Positions 18,700 to 28,160 of a DNA stretch of 64,000 bases are shown one piece after another. The stretch comes from an uncultured Litorivicinus sp. (GTDB lineage: Bacteria; Pseudomonadota; Gammaproteobacteria; Pseudomonadales; Litorivicinaceae), in the NCBI GenBank assembly GCA_902594275.1, contig CACJLQ010000001.1, forward strand, positions 1-64,000. The letters are read 5' to 3'. Both the position numbers and the translations under genes were made by a program. Positions within the stretch are counted from its first letter, which is position 1, and each line of letters starts with the position of its first letter. A model generated the notes under the pieces. That model had not been told where the DNA came from, ran no database searches, and saw nothing but the letters and a program-made list of their open reading frames with translations.

Positions 18700-19812
18700 T
18701 CACCTGGATATCGGCAGTGGAGTCACTTGCGCCGTTCTTTTAAGGTCGGAAAACTCAATCATGACCGCCTCTCCATCAATCGCGTGCTTGATATCGATTA
18801 CACCAACCCCGATGTTCGATTTCAATCTGGGGCTGTATGCGGCCGCGGACGCATAACCGACATAGACATCGTTTACATAGATTGAAGACCTGTCCTCGGG
18901 AGGTGAATCAAACCGTGGCCCGTCTATTCGTAGTCCTATGAATTCCCGCTTTACACCAGCCTCCTTGATCTTTCGCAGAGCCGCCCTGCCAATAAATCCT
19001 TGATCTTGATCGAGGTCAATAAAACGACCAAGCCCAAACTCAAACGGGTTGCTGGTTTCGTCACAGTCGGTTCGGAAGGACAGCAGTCCACTCTCCAGTC
19101 GTTCGATGTAGTTTGGGGCGCCCGGACCGATGTTGTATTTGGCTCCCACACCCTTGACTTCCGACCACAAGTTTTCTCCTAAGTTTTCATCGAGGAGATA
19201 GATTTCGAAGCCTCCCTGTTTGGACCAACCAGATTTAGCCAAAATTACCGGAATATCTTTTAGCTTTGTCTCTTGGAAACCAAAGAATTTGAGGTCGTGG
19301 ATCCACTGCCCGAACAAGTCGGCTATTAAGGATGTCGCAAGCGGTCCTTGGACTGCGAGTGGAGAGGCATCGGGTTCGAAAACAACGACCTGATATTTGA
19401 GGGAGTCAGCTATCGCCGATACCCATAATTTGATGTCACTATCTGCTATCGATAACCAAATCTCGTCTTTTGCGATTGGGAGGAGGATGGGGTCGTTTAT
19501 GAGTCGCCCATGATAATCGCAGAGTGGAATATATTTACCTTGACCGGTCTGTAAGTCGTCTAGATTCCTGCCTGTGAGATACCGCGCAAGCTTTACCGCG
19601 TCTCTGCCCTTGAAGGCGACTTGTCGTTCTATGCTGACGTCCCACATTGCCACCCCGTTTACTAGGCGATCATATTCCGCGGGTCTATCACCGAAGCTAG
19701 TTGGAAAATACATATGATTGTAGATGCTGGCCGACTTAAGGCCATCTCGTAACGTTGAGTTGAAAAATGGGCTTTTTCGGTTCTGTGGGCCGATTGAAAG
19801 GGAGATTGTCAT
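18700..19812 (-). CDS. dmdA: Dimethylsulfoniopropionate demethylase-like aminomethyltransferase-fold protein
   Basis: A 370-residue member of the GcvT fold family that resembles DMSP demethylase DmdA more than the GcvT at 14246-15355. DmdA moves one methyl from DMSP to tetrahydrofolate, giving 3-methylmercaptopropionate and 5-methyl-THF. The YNHMYFPTSF opening, WDVSIERQV, SGWSKQGGFEIY and the NIGPGAPNYIERLESGLLSF region follow DmdA rather than GcvT, where the third block reads [11 protein letters not shown]. The start is well set by GAGGAGG five bases upstream. The next gene encodes a DmdB-like ligase and the previous one an MTHFR-like protein. A related substrate such as another methylated onium compound cannot be excluded. 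Confidence 0.78.
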   Translation of the reverse strand: MTISLSIGPQNRKSPFFNSTLRDGLKSASIYNHMYFPTSFGDRPAEYDRLVNGVAMWDVSIERQVAFKGRDAVKLARYLTGRNLDDLQTGQGKYIPLCDYHGRLINDPILLPIAKDEIWLSIADSDIKLWVSAIADSLKYQVVVFEPDASPLAVQGPLATSLIADLFGQWIHDLKFFGFQETKLKDIPVILAKSGWSKQGGFEIYLLDENLGENLWSEVKGVGAKYNIGPGAPNYIERLESGLLSFRTDCDETSNPFEFGLGRFIDLDQDQGFIGRAALRKIKEAGVKREFIGLRIDGPRFDSPPEDRSSIYVNDVYVGYASAAAYSPRLKSNIGVGVIDIKHAIDGEAVMIEFSDLKRTAQVTPLPISR

Positions 19813-19927
19813 GGGTCCTCCTCTTTTTTTCCGGACTTTGCAGGAAAACTTTTTGTCGAGTCAATCAATTTCTTGTCGAGTGCTAATTATGGCCGAGTAT
19901 TTAGAGCTCAGGCTAACCGCTTAAACC

Positions 19928-20770
19928 TTATTTGAATAATTCTTGCGCGTATTCGGCGGTCTTTCGGAATCCACCGAAAGCATAGAAATGAATCGATTCA
20001 AAGCAAGTATTAGCCTCTGATGAGAATTTTGGGGCAAGAGACAAAATTAGATCGGTGGGGTCGTATGAATGCACCAGTTTGGTCAGCTTGTCCCGCTCTT
20101 TTATAAGAAATTTTAGTGAGGGGCCGACCCCGGCCTTGATCGCAAAATTGATTAATGAAAGTAGTTTCGTGGGTCCGGCAACACCGACTCGGATCGGCAG
20201 CGAGTTACCTCGGTCACGGATCGCCTTCTCCCAATCGATTATCCTCTGTGCATCGAAACAGAATTGGGTCTCGAGAAAAATATTAAGACCTCGAGACGCG
20301 GCGAGGTGATTTTTTTGATCGATAGCGTCCTCCAGTTGTTGTTGTGTTATGTCAGGAGAACCCTCGGGGTGCCCTGCTACCCCAAGATTGATGATTCCAA
20401 AGTGTTCAAATACACCAGAGCTAATTAGGTCTGAGGAGCTTGTGAAGCCGCCAGCTGGCTGGAATTTATTGCCAGCGATGATTAAAACCTCAGAGACCTC
20501 AAGAGTTGCATACTTCTCTACTATCCTCGCGAGTTCATCCTCATCGATCAAGGTGCGGGCCGTAATGTGTGGCACCGGATTCATGCCATCGTGCTTCAAT
20601 TTCTCCACAGTCGCGAAAATGTCCGTAACAGACGTATTAGGTAGGTTGGTGACATTAACTTTAGTATCGCGGTCTAGAAACGTGGAGAAACAGCTGATCG
20701 TTTTACTTTCCTTCGGTGTAATTTCGATTGACCAGCTCTTTGGCTTACCCTTGGGATCAAACGTTTTCAT
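19928..20770 (-). CDS. Methylenetetrahydrofolate reductase-like protein (divergent MetF)
   Basis: A 280-residue protein of the MTHFR TIM-barrel family, clearly different from the canonical MetF at 53289-54137. SIEITPKES near residue 15 matches the SFEFFPPK catalytic-glutamate block. KVNVTNLP replaces the usual SITYGAGG strand, and PVPHITART and EVLIIAGNKFQPAGG are family blocks. First gene of the operon leading into dmdA. I infer it handles 5-methyl-THF produced by DMSP demethylation, perhaps oxidising it to methylene-THF, but direction and cofactor cannot be read from sequence. 115 bases separate it from dmdA. Confidence 0.72.
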   Translation of the reverse strand: MKTFDPKGKPKSWSIEITPKESKTISCFSTFLDRDTKVNVTNLPNTSVTDIFATVEKLKHDGMNPVPHITARTLIDEDELARIVEKYATLEVSEVLIIAGNKFQPAGGFTSSSDLISSGVFEHFGIINLGVAGHPEGSPDITQQQLEDAIDQKNHLAASRGLNIFLETQFCFDAQRIIDWEKAIRDRGNSLPIRVGVAGPTKLLSLINFAIKAGVGPSLKFLIKERDKLTKLVHSYDPTDLILSLAPKFSSEANTCFESIHFYAFGGFRKTAEYAQELFK

Positions 20771-20951
20771 TTTATATCCACTTTTTGTTAATGTATTAGG
20801 GTCCGGAGCAGCCCAACTTTAGCGAATCGTAACTAAAATGTAGGTCGCTTCAAAGCGCCCGATCATATTGCGGACGAGCAGATACCGTGGCCGACAGTAA
20901 TGGCGAGTTGAAAGATTTTTCAGAATGATGAAGCGACAGGAGTGCACGTAG

Positions 20952-22205
20952 ATGTTCGACATGAACTCATCAATAGCAGTATACGATGAAGCATTGTGTG
21001 AGGCGCTGAAATATGAATCTACTAGGCAAGAGGATCACGTTGAGCTGATTGCCTCAGAGAACTACGCGAGTCCGAGGGTACTGGAGGCGCAAGGATCAGT
21101 TCTTACAAATAAATATGCCGAGGGCTACCCTGGTAAACGTTACTACGGTGGCTGTGAACATGTAGATGTTGTTGAGCAACTTGCCATTGACCGAGCGAAG
21201 GCTCTATTTGGTGCGGCATACGTAAATGTCCAGCCGCATGCGGGCTCTCAAGCAAACGCCGCTGCGTACCTAGCGTTGATGGCGGCCGGTGATACGGTGC
21301 TTGGTATGTCTCTGGCTGATGGCGGTCACCTCACACACGGTGCGTCTGTCAACTTTTCGGGCAAGGTCTACAACGCGGTTCAGTACGGGATCGACGCCGA
21401 AGGCTATCTGGATTATAACCAGATGTCAGACTTGGCTGATGAGCACAGACCCAAGTTAATTCTTGGCGGTTTTTCGGCGTATTCTCGGGTGGTTGATTGG
21501 GCTAAAATGCGCGAGATCGCTGATAATGTTGGCGCTTATTTCTTGGTTGACATGGCTCATATCGCTGGTCTGGTAGCCGGTGGGGTGTACCCATCGCCAA
21601 TCCCACATGCGCATGTGGTGACCACAACAACTCACAAGACGCTTCGTGGCCCACGATCTGGACTAATTTTATCCGGCCAAGATGACGAGACTCTGCACAA
21701 GAAACTGAACTCAGCAGTCTTTCCGGGTATGCAAGGTGGACCGTTGATGCATGCGATCGCCGCAAAAGCAGTGGCTTTTAAAGAGGCAATGGAGCCTGGA
21801 TTCAAAACCTACCAAGAGCAGGTGGTCAAGAATGCACAAGTGATGGCGTCGGTTTTCATCGAGCGTGGATTTAAAATCGTCTCGGGCGGGACTGATAATC
21901 ACTTGATGTTGGTGGATCTAGTTGCTCAGGGAATTACAGGGAAAGCGGCTGACGCTGCGCTTGGTGAGTCACATATCACGGTGAATAAGAATGCGGTCCC
22001 GAATGATCCTCAGTCTCCTTTTGTGACGTCGGGAATTCGGATTGGTACCCCTGCTGTGACAACCCGCGGATTCGTCGAGAGCGATTGCCGTGACTTGGCG
22101 GGTTTAATTTGTGACGTGTTGGATAACCTCGACGACGAAGCAGTGAAAGCGCGTGTCCGCGATCAGGTCAAAGCGATGTGTGATCGCTTGCCGGTGTACC
22201 GTTAA
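20952..22205 (+). CDS. glyA: Serine hydroxymethyltransferase
   Basis: A 417-residue PLP enzyme interconverting serine plus THF with glycine plus methylene-THF. The [16 protein letters not shown] block, [12 protein letters not shown] and the PLP-lysine motif [14 protein letters not shown] are all intact. AGGAG at 20938-20942 supports the ATG at 20952; an ATG at 20961 is the alternative. It is divergent from the MTHFR-like operon across a 181-base spacer and completes the one-carbon theme of the region. The 3' end overlaps the convergent acyltransferase gene by 38 bases. Confidence 0.96.
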   Translation: MFDMNSSIAVYDEALCEALKYESTRQEDHVELIASENYASPRVLEAQGSVLTNKYAEGYPGKRYYGGCEHVDVVEQLAIDRAKALFGAAYVNVQPHAGSQANAAAYLALMAAGDTVLGMSLADGGHLTHGASVNFSGKVYNAVQYGIDAEGYLDYNQMSDLADEHRPKLILGGFSAYSRVVDWAKMREIADNVGAYFLVDMAHIAGLVAGGVYPSPIPHAHVVTTTTHKTLRGPRSGLILSGQDDETLHKKLNSAVFPGMQGGPLMHAIAAKAVAFKEAMEPGFKTYQEQVVKNAQVMASVFIERGFKIVSGGTDNHLMLVDLVAQGITGKAADAALGESHITVNKNAVPNDPQSPFVTSGIRIGTPAVTTRGFVESDCRDLAGLICDVLDNLDDEAVKARVRDQVKAMCDRLPVYR

Positions 22206-23043
22206 TCATTTGTTCAATTCTGGCGTCTTTTTTAGCCCAGATTGAATTCATCCAACCCCGGAATGCTTTCAGCTCAGCTAAGGTTTTCGGAGTTTTCTCG
22301 AGCCCCTCAGGTAGCTCGATTGTTTCCACATGAATCATGACTTTGGGTACTTGCCCCGCCAACAGTTGCCACACACCCAGTTTGGCTCCTGGGTATGCCA
22401 GCGTGATGTCGATGATTCCGTCGAGTCGATTGCGTAAACAGTCAAGCGCGAGCTGTGGTCCGCCGACTTTTGGTTTAAGTAAATGCTTATACGGCGAGCG
22501 ATTCTTTTTGTGCTTTTCTGGTGTGAACCGAGTTCCTTCGGCGTAATTTACAACAACGCAAGCTTGATCCGGGTGCCTCGAAAGTACCTCGTGGGCATAA
22601 TCAAAATCGCGGTTTTTGAGCTCAGGACGATCTTTAATATCTTCTTGGGTGTACCGACGCATGATTGGAAAGTCGAGTGCCCAAGCGCAGATGTTGATGA
22701 CAGGCATGTAGACGAGTTCCCACTTCATGAAAAAGCGAGGCAGTGTTGTTCCCTTACCTAAAACAACCATCACCATCATAATGTCGATCCAGCTTTGATG
22801 ATTCGCCAAAATGAGATAGGTGCCCTTCGGGTCGAGCTTGTCACCTGTGATGACATACTCTGTTTTTGCAGTCGTTAAAAGCCAGCGCATAAAGTCAGCC
22901 CAAACCCCTGCGATACCCGCAGCAAGCTGATAACTCAGCTTTTCTGTCGGGGAGAACAGTTTCAGAGGTGAGACGAAGGTTATAAGTAGTCCACCCAAAA
23001 ATGTTGCGACTGCGAGGGAAAAAAGACGTAAAATTGAAATCAT
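22168..23043 (-). CDS. Lysophospholipid acyltransferase family protein (PlsC/YihG-like)
   Basis: A 291-residue membrane-bound acyltransferase. The HX4D catalytic motif is NHQSWID and the second conserved block is [12 protein letters not shown] (EGTR). An N-terminal hydrophobic stretch ([17 protein letters not shown]) anchors it. These features fit 1-acylglycerol-3-phosphate acyltransferase-like enzymes of the YihG group. The ATG at 23043 is preferred over a TTG at 23055. It is convergent with glyA, overlapping 38 bases, and divergent from the carboxylesterase gene. Confidence 0.88.
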   Translation of the reverse strand: MISILRLFSLAVATFLGGLLITFVSPLKLFSPTEKLSYQLAAGIAGVWADFMRWLLTTAKTEYVITGDKLDPKGTYLILANHQSWIDIMMVMVVLGKGTTLPRFFMKWELVYMPVINICAWALDFPIMRRYTQEDIKDRPELKNRDFDYAHEVLSRHPDQACVVVNYAEGTRFTPEKHKKNRSPYKHLLKPKVGGPQLALDCLRNRLDGIIDITLAYPGAKLGVWQLLAGQVPKVMIHVETIELPEGLEKTPKTLAELKAFRGWMNSIWAKKDARIEQMINGTPASDHTSL

Positions 23044-23119
23044 GCATTTAGCCAAAGTGTCATTGCGTGCATAGATTAGCGCGATTAGGCTTCGCGTTCC
23101 TTAAGACATTGGATGTTTC

Positions 23120-23803
23120 ATGTTTGACGCAGTCGTCGTAGAACCAATACAACCTGCTGACAGTGCCGTGATATGGCTGCATGGGCTTGGTGCGAGCGGT
23201 CATGATTTTGAGCCCACATTACCGCTGTTAGGCCTGGACAGTCAGGCAACACGCTTTATTTTCCCCCATGCACCGCAGATCCCTGTCACTGTGAATGGCG
23301 GGATGGTGATGCCAGCTTGGTATGACATTGAACATATGGATATTAATCGAACGATCGATGTACGCGGTATTGCTCAGTCCGCTGATCGTGTTGATGCGAT
23401 CGTTCAGGCGCAAATTGACGTTGGGATTGATCCTAATCGGATTATTCTGGTCGGTTTCAGCCAAGGGGGTGCTGTTGCGCTTTACGCTGGAGTTCGCTCA
23501 AAGGAACCGTTGGCTGGTGTTCTGGCGTTGTCAACGTATTGGGTTGGCGATCAAGATTCAACGTTGTCCCCCGGTCGAAATCCAGACGCTTTACCTATCG
23601 AAATTCACCACGGGACGCTTGATCCCGTGGTTCCTTATGTACTTGGAGAGCAAGCGCGTGACTCGTTGTCTGCGCTTGGTTATCCGGTCTCGTTTCAGGC
23701 GTTTGCCATGCCACATAGCGTGGTGCCTGAACAACTTCGGGCCATCGGACAATGGATGGCATTACGTTTGAACTCCGATTCCTCGACAAGGAGCAAGGAA
23801 TGA
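23120..23803 (+). CDS. Phospholipase/carboxylesterase family alpha/beta hydrolase
   Basis: A 227-residue serine hydrolase. [14 protein letters not shown] is the oxyanion region, the nucleophile elbow is [10 protein letters not shown], the acid is in HGTLDPVVP and the histidine in MPHSVVPEQ. It matches the small bacterial carboxylesterases of the YpfH/EstB type. Its TGA overlaps the mdh start (ATGA), a fixed coupling to a central-metabolism gene whose reason is unclear. The natural ester substrate is unknown. Confidence 0.9.
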   Translation: MFDAVVVEPIQPADSAVIWLHGLGASGHDFEPTLPLLGLDSQATRFIFPHAPQIPVTVNGGMVMPAWYDIEHMDINRTIDVRGIAQSADRVDAIVQAQIDVGIDPNRIILVGFSQGGAVALYAGVRSKEPLAGVLALSTYWVGDQDSTLSPGRNPDALPIEIHHGTLDPVVPYVLGEQARDSLSALGYPVSFQAFAMPHSVVPEQLRAIGQWMALRLNSDSSTRSKE

Positions 23804-24822
23804 AACAACCTGTACGCGTTTCTGTCACCGGTGCTGCTGGTGCGATTAGCTACACAATTCTCTTTAAAATTGCAGCAGGAGAGCTGCTTGGTAAAGATCA
23901 GCCAGTGATTCTTCAGTTGGTGGAGATTCCACCAGCCATGACTGCACTTAACGGTGTTGTCATGGAGTTGATCGACTGTGCATTTCCATTGGTGGCTGGC
24001 ATTACAACGCATGACAATCCAGAAGACGGCTTTACGGGTGCTGACGTTGTCTTTTTGATTGGTGCTCGTCCACGTGGACCTGGTATGGAACGTGCCGATC
24101 TGTTGAAAGAGAATGCAAAGATCTTCTCTGTCCAAGGTAAAGCTTTGAATGACCACGCATCAAAGGATGCGCGTGTATTGGTTGTTGGTAATCCAGCAAA
24201 TACCAATGCTTTGATCGCAAGCCGGAACGCGCCAAGCCTGGATCCGCGTCAATTCACAGCGATGACCCGTCTTGATCACAATCGTGCTGTTGGTATTTTG
24301 GCAAACCACCTCGGAGTTCAGCCAACTGACGTGGATCATGCCTATATCTGGGGTAACCACTCGCCAACCCAATATCCAGATTTGCATCGTGCAACGGTGA
24401 AAGGACTGGCTGCGTTAGATCAGATTGACCGTGCTTGGTATGAAAATGATTACATTCCAACCGTCGCCAAACGTGGTGCAGCAATCATTGATGCGCGTGG
24501 CGCCTCATCAGCTGCATCTGCCGCACAGGCCGCCATTGATCACATGCGTGACTGGATTCGTGGAAGTAATGGTCATGTGGTGTCGATGGCCGTTCCCGCA
24601 GATGGTTCCTATGGGATTGCTCCTGGAGTCATGTATTCATACCCAGTGGTCTGTGAAGGCGGTGATTACAAAGTCGTTCAGGGTATCGAGGTCAGTGATT
24701 TCTCGCGTGGTAAAATGGACGCAACTAATGACGAATTGGTTAGTGAACGCGATGCGATCGCGGATTTATTACCGACAGAGACTGAAGCGAAACTCAACTC
24801 AGTCTCGCATCCTGTCGCATAA
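23800..24822 (+). CDS. mdh: Malate dehydrogenase (NAD)
   Basis: A 340-residue malate dehydrogenase of the TCA cycle. The NAD-binding glycine motif is [14 protein letters not shown]. The substrate-binding [30 protein letters not shown] and the catalytic-histidine block [12 protein letters not shown] are all intact. The sequence is of the cytoplasmic-type MDH group common in aerobic gammaproteobacteria. The ATG at 23800 follows AAGGAGCAAGGA and overlaps the carboxylesterase stop, which rules out the upstream in-frame ATG at 23752. Confidence 0.96.
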   Translation: MKQPVRVSVTGAAGAISYTILFKIAAGELLGKDQPVILQLVEIPPAMTALNGVVMELIDCAFPLVAGITTHDNPEDGFTGADVVFLIGARPRGPGMERADLLKENAKIFSVQGKALNDHASKDARVLVVGNPANTNALIASRNAPSLDPRQFTAMTRLDHNRAVGILANHLGVQPTDVDHAYIWGNHSPTQYPDLHRATVKGLAALDQIDRAWYENDYIPTVAKRGAAIIDARGASSAASAAQAAIDHMRDWIRGSNGHVVSMAVPADGSYGIAPGVMYSYPVVCEGGDYKVVQGIEVSDFSRGKMDATNDELVSERDAIADLLPTETEAKLNSVSHPVA

Positions 24823-24875
24823 TCGGTAAACATAAACGAAAGGGGGTATGTGCCCCTGATCGTTTGGAGTAGCCC

Positions 24876-25256
24876 ATGAATACTCAGCGAGTTTGGTTCG
24901 CGTTTTTTATTGTACTTGCTCTGACACTGAATTTTGGTTTCTTCGTTGGAGAAATCGATAACCCGTTGCATCATAATCCCTACGAGTTGTTCTTTGCGCT
25001 GGTCGTATCGTTGATTGCGACGGTTCTTAAAATTGGCGATCGTTCGCATTTGGGTGCTGTGTTATTGGCCACCAGTTTAGTCGCTGATCTTCAGTTGATT
25101 GTTGCCGCGGTGATGTGGGGATATGCGGCGCAAGTCACTGGTGAGGTCTCTGTAAGTGTCATGGCCAGCATTGTTTCGCTGGCAGGCGGCGCGATGCTTG
25201 CGAATATCACCAGCGTCATTTTGTTAATCGCAGAGACCATCCAATTAAAACGTTAA
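24876..25256 (+). CDS. DUF6394-like small membrane protein
   Basis: A 126-residue protein with four predicted membrane helices and a conserved motif (NFGFFVGEIDNPLHHNPYEL) after the first helix. I recognise it as a family listed as DUF6394, which I recall sitting next to potassium-channel genes. Its TAA overlaps the channel start as TAATG, so both would be made together. A role as an accessory subunit of the channel is an inference. The family number is from memory. Confidence 0.78.
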   Translation: MNTQRVWFAFFIVLALTLNFGFFVGEIDNPLHHNPYELFFALVVSLIATVLKIGDRSHLGAVLLATSLVADLQLIVAAVMWGYAAQVTGEVSVSVMASIVSLAGGAMLANITSVILLIAETIQLKR

Positions 25257-26959
25257 TGAAGTTCAATATGCGACGTCGATCGCGAATTCGTGGTGCAGCG
25301 ATGTGGTTGTTACTGCTGGAGCTGCGTACACCACTCATCACGCTGATTGTTACCTACTCGATCAGTGTTCTCGGTCTTATCCTCATCCCGGGAGTGACGC
25401 CTGAGGGTGCTGCCTATCACCTCTCATTTCTAGATGCCTTTTATTTGGTGAGCTACACAGCAACCACAATCGGATTTGGAGAAACCCCATATCCGTTTAC
25501 TCCAAGCCAGAAACTGTGGATGTTATTCGTGATGTACTCGACTGTGATCGCCTGGCTTTATGCGATCGGCTCTGTTCTGACACTGCTTTCGGATCCTGCT
25601 TTTCGACGGTTACGCTCTTATCAACGATCGGTTTCACGAATTCATGGTGTGAGGGATCCTTATTGGATTGTTTGTGGCTATGGAGGGGCGGGTAGTCAAT
25701 TGATTCGCTTTTTGGATCAGTCAGGCAGTCGCTGTGTGATGATTGAAGTAAACGCCGCGCGAGCAGATGCAGCCAGACTGTCTGACTTGAGCTACCAGCT
25801 CACGATTCTTGTTGGCGATGTCGCAGAGCCACAGACATTGGTTGATGCAGGAGTCCAGCGCGCATTATGTCGTGGTGTTCTCGCTTTAACAGACCACGAT
25901 CAAGTAAACCTGACTGTCGCGACCAACACGCGCATCCTTGCACCAAGAGTTGCCGTATATGCGCGCTCGGCAACAGATGCGAATACGCGAAATTTGCGGA
26001 GTTTTGATACCGAAGTTGTGGTTGATCCTTTTCGAGTTGCGGCACGTAGCGTGACACAATTCATCCGTCGGCCGAACGCATATGCGCTCTACCATGAATT
26101 GGTTGATCCAGATCTCAACCAAATCGAAGTGGTTGAAGTGCCAGTAGCTGGTCATTGGATTCTTTGTGCGACCGGACGGATGGCCGAAACCATAGTCGAA
26201 GCTTTTGTCCGCGAGCAAATCCCATTTTATCTGGTGAGTTCGAGATCAACAGTAATACAGGGTGATTGGCCTTGGATTGAGGGCGTGGGAACTGAGGCGC
26301 AAACCTTGCGGGAGGCACGAATCAGTGAAGCGGTTGGTATTGTCGCCGGCACTGACGATGACGGTGATAATTTATCGATTTTGTTAACGGCTCAATCAGA
26401 AAATCCAACATTGATCACCGTAGCGCGCAGGAATAAGCCAACCAGTGAACCTGTATTTGGCCAAGGGCATTTTGATTGTGTGCTACGTGAGGGCCGCATC
26501 ATTGCGCAAGAGATGTATGCGCGATTGACGACACCATTACTGCATCAGTTTTTGGGACAACTCGAGACCATGCCTGAGGCCTTAGTTGATGGAATTATTG
26601 AAAAGCTGAATGCGCGGCTTGCTGGAGATCGTCCCGAATTAGCGCATTTCGATTTGACCCTGGATGGCAAAGAGGCTCCTGGGGTCATTCCATTTCTGCA
26701 AACCGTGATGACCCCAAAGCTCGGCGATTTACTGGTTGATCCTGGTCTTGATCACCCAAGTATGCCATTGATTTGTCTGCTGTTAATTCGATTAAATGGA
26801 GATCAGGTGCCTTTTCCCGGTGATGGACTGCCGTTGGAAGAGGGTGACCGGCTTCTGATTTGGGGGGCGATGGGAGCGCATCACCGGCTGCATTTTCTGG
26901 TCAGGCGGGTCGATTTGTTTGAGACCGTACTCTCGGCACAGCATCAAAAAACCGCCTGA
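25256..26959 (+). CDS. Potassium channel with tandem RCK (TrkA-N) domains
   Basis: A 567-residue ion channel. A first helix at about residues 24-46 leads to the pore segment with selectivity filter TIGFGE (71-76), then the second pore helix (about 88-111). A first RCK domain starts at YWIVCGYGGAGSQLIRFL with the Rossmann GxGxxG-like loop, and a second at HWILCATGRMAETIVEAF. A TrkA-C-like ligand-sensing region ends the protein. The layout matches bacterial K+ channels gated by nucleotide or ions. Its 3' end overlaps an EAL relic on the other strand by 16 bases. Confidence 0.92.
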   Translation: MKFNMRRRSRIRGAAMWLLLLELRTPLITLIVTYSISVLGLILIPGVTPEGAAYHLSFLDAFYLVSYTATTIGFGETPYPFTPSQKLWMLFVMYSTVIAWLYAIGSVLTLLSDPAFRRLRSYQRSVSRIHGVRDPYWIVCGYGGAGSQLIRFLDQSGSRCVMIEVNAARADAARLSDLSYQLTILVGDVAEPQTLVDAGVQRALCRGVLALTDHDQVNLTVATNTRILAPRVAVYARSATDANTRNLRSFDTEVVVDPFRVAARSVTQFIRRPNAYALYHELVDPDLNQIEVVEVPVAGHWILCATGRMAETIVEAFVREQIPFYLVSSRSTVIQGDWPWIEGVGTEAQTLREARISEAVGIVAGTDDDGDNLSILLTAQSENPTLITVARRNKPTSEPVFGQGHFDCVLREGRIIAQEMYARLTTPLLHQFLGQLETMPEALVDGIIEKLNARLAGDRPELAHFDLTLDGKEAPGVIPFLQTVMTPKLGDLLVDPGLDHPSMPLICLLLIRLNGDQVPFPGDGLPLEEGDRLLIWGAMGAHHRLHFLVRRVDLFETVLSAQHQKTA

Positions 26960-27141
26960 ATACAAGGTGGCCCAACATAGTAGCCTTGGCCCTGATGAAC
27001 GCCATGGCGTTTGAGCCACTGGAATTGAGTATTGTTTTCGATCCCCTCTGCGATGACATCAATCTGCAATCGGGCAAAGAGTTCAATCAGCGCTGCATAG
27101 GTCCTGCGATATTGATGGTCAGGTGACAGCGTTCGCAACAT
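26944..27141 (-). pseudogene. EAL-domain relic (c-di-GMP phosphodiesterase fragment)
   Basis: A 65-codon open frame that encodes only the C-terminal end of an EAL domain: IDVIAEGIENNTQFQWL matches the AEGVE block, and HGVHQGQGYYVGPP matches the QGYYFxxP ending. The rest of the domain, including the EAL/ExL catalytic site, is missing. Upstream codons in this frame run into a stop within five codons. The fragment lies between the K+ channel and the LysE-type gene. It is most likely a remnant of a lost signalling protein; a functional micro-protein is less likely. Confidence 0.75.
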
Positions 27142-27196
27142 AGTCTGATGGTATTATCAGTGACTAAATTCTATTTTTTGGTCATTAAGGAGAATT

Positions 27197-27799
27197 TTGA
27201 ACCTGTTTGTGACTGCTTCCGGTTTCGCGATTGCGATGGGGCTAATCGCCGCGATTGGGGCACAGAACGCACATGTGTTGAGACAGGGGATTGCTGGTCG
27301 TCAGGTTGGGGTGACTATTTTTGTATGCATCCTATGTGACACTGTCTTGATGGTATCGGGAGTTTACGGCATGGGCGCGATCGTCAAGCTGTGGCCACCA
27401 TTTGAGTGGGTAACGCGGGTTGGCGGGGCAATCTTTTTGTTTGGTTTTGGCCTGATGTGTTTCAGGACTGCTCTTAAGAATCAAGCTCTCGGTATTGAGG
27501 GCCGTGTTGTCGAATCCTTCTGGCCGGCGGTCTGGACAATCCTTGGGGTGACATTACTTAATCCTCATGTTTATTTGGATACGCTTGTGTTTATCGGTGG
27601 CCTAGGTGCGCAATATGGACCTGAAGATCAATTATCGTTTGCCATTGGGGCAGTTTCGGCGAGTTGGGTGTGGTTTCTGGTTCTAGGATACGGCGCAAGG
27701 CTACTCAGACCTACTTTCGAAAATCCCAAAGCATGGACGATTTTGGATATTGGAATCGGTCTGCTTATGTGGTCAATTGCTCTGACGATTCTGAGATAG
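27197..27799 (+). CDS. LysE/ArgO-family amino acid exporter
   Basis: A 200-residue inner-membrane protein with about six helices. The N-terminal GLIAAIGAQNAHVLRQGI is the hallmark of the LysE/ArgO family, which exports lysine or arginine. Translation seems to begin at TTG 27197, four bases after a full AAGGAG (27187-27192); no in-frame ATG fits as well. The 3' end overlaps the convergent DUF2069 gene by 35 bases. Arginine versus lysine cannot be decided. Confidence 0.9.
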   Translation: MNLFVTASGFAIAMGLIAAIGAQNAHVLRQGIAGRQVGVTIFVCILCDTVLMVSGVYGMGAIVKLWPPFEWVTRVGGAIFLFGFGLMCFRTALKNQALGIEGRVVESFWPAVWTILGVTLLNPHVYLDTLVFIGGLGAQYGPEDQLSFAIGAVSASWVWFLVLGYGARLLRPTFENPKAWTILDIGIGLLMWSIALTILR

Positions 27800-28160
27800 C
27801 CTCAAGTTCACGATACGCATTTCTCGCGAACATCATTGCGCTGACGAAAATAGTGGCCGCCAAGATCGATTCCACAATACCGAACAGCTCTCGGCCCTCT
27901 GTCATTGCATTTAAAACGCCTGTGGTAAAAAACAAACATGAGACGAAGCTCAGCCACAAACTCGCTTTAATATGTTGATTAAGAACTGGCCAAACGAACA
28001 CGATCAAGATGAGGGTCACGCCTATTGCTCCCGTGACTGTTGCCGGCGGTGTGAGCAACCAAAGCCCAGAAATACGCAGCGCGATCAAGCCGATTAAAGA
28101 GATTTTTAACCACCCGAAGAACATTAATTTCCGATGGCGATAGGTGTTAGCGTCAGTCAT
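27765..28160 (-). CDS. DUF2069 membrane protein
   Basis: A 131-residue inner-membrane protein with about four helices. It resembles DUF2069 proteins, which commonly follow a WrbA-type flavoprotein gene in gammaproteobacteria. The ATG at 28160 is preferred because TGGAG lies six bases upstream, and it overlaps the wrbA stop by 8 bases; an ATG at 28178 is the alternative. Function unknown. Confidence 0.82.
   Translation of the reverse strand: MTDANTYRHRKLMFFGWLKISLIGLIALRISGLWLLTPPATVTGAIGVTLILIVFVWPVLNQHIKASLWLSFVSCLFFTTGVLNAMTEGRELFGIVESILAATIFVSAMMFARNAYRELEAISESSEQLTT

Noticed and set aside
24841-24857. Short hairpin AGGGG/CCCCT after mdh as a possible terminator
   Set aside because: The stem is only five pairs and no T-run follows; the next gene starts 19 bases later on the same strand.
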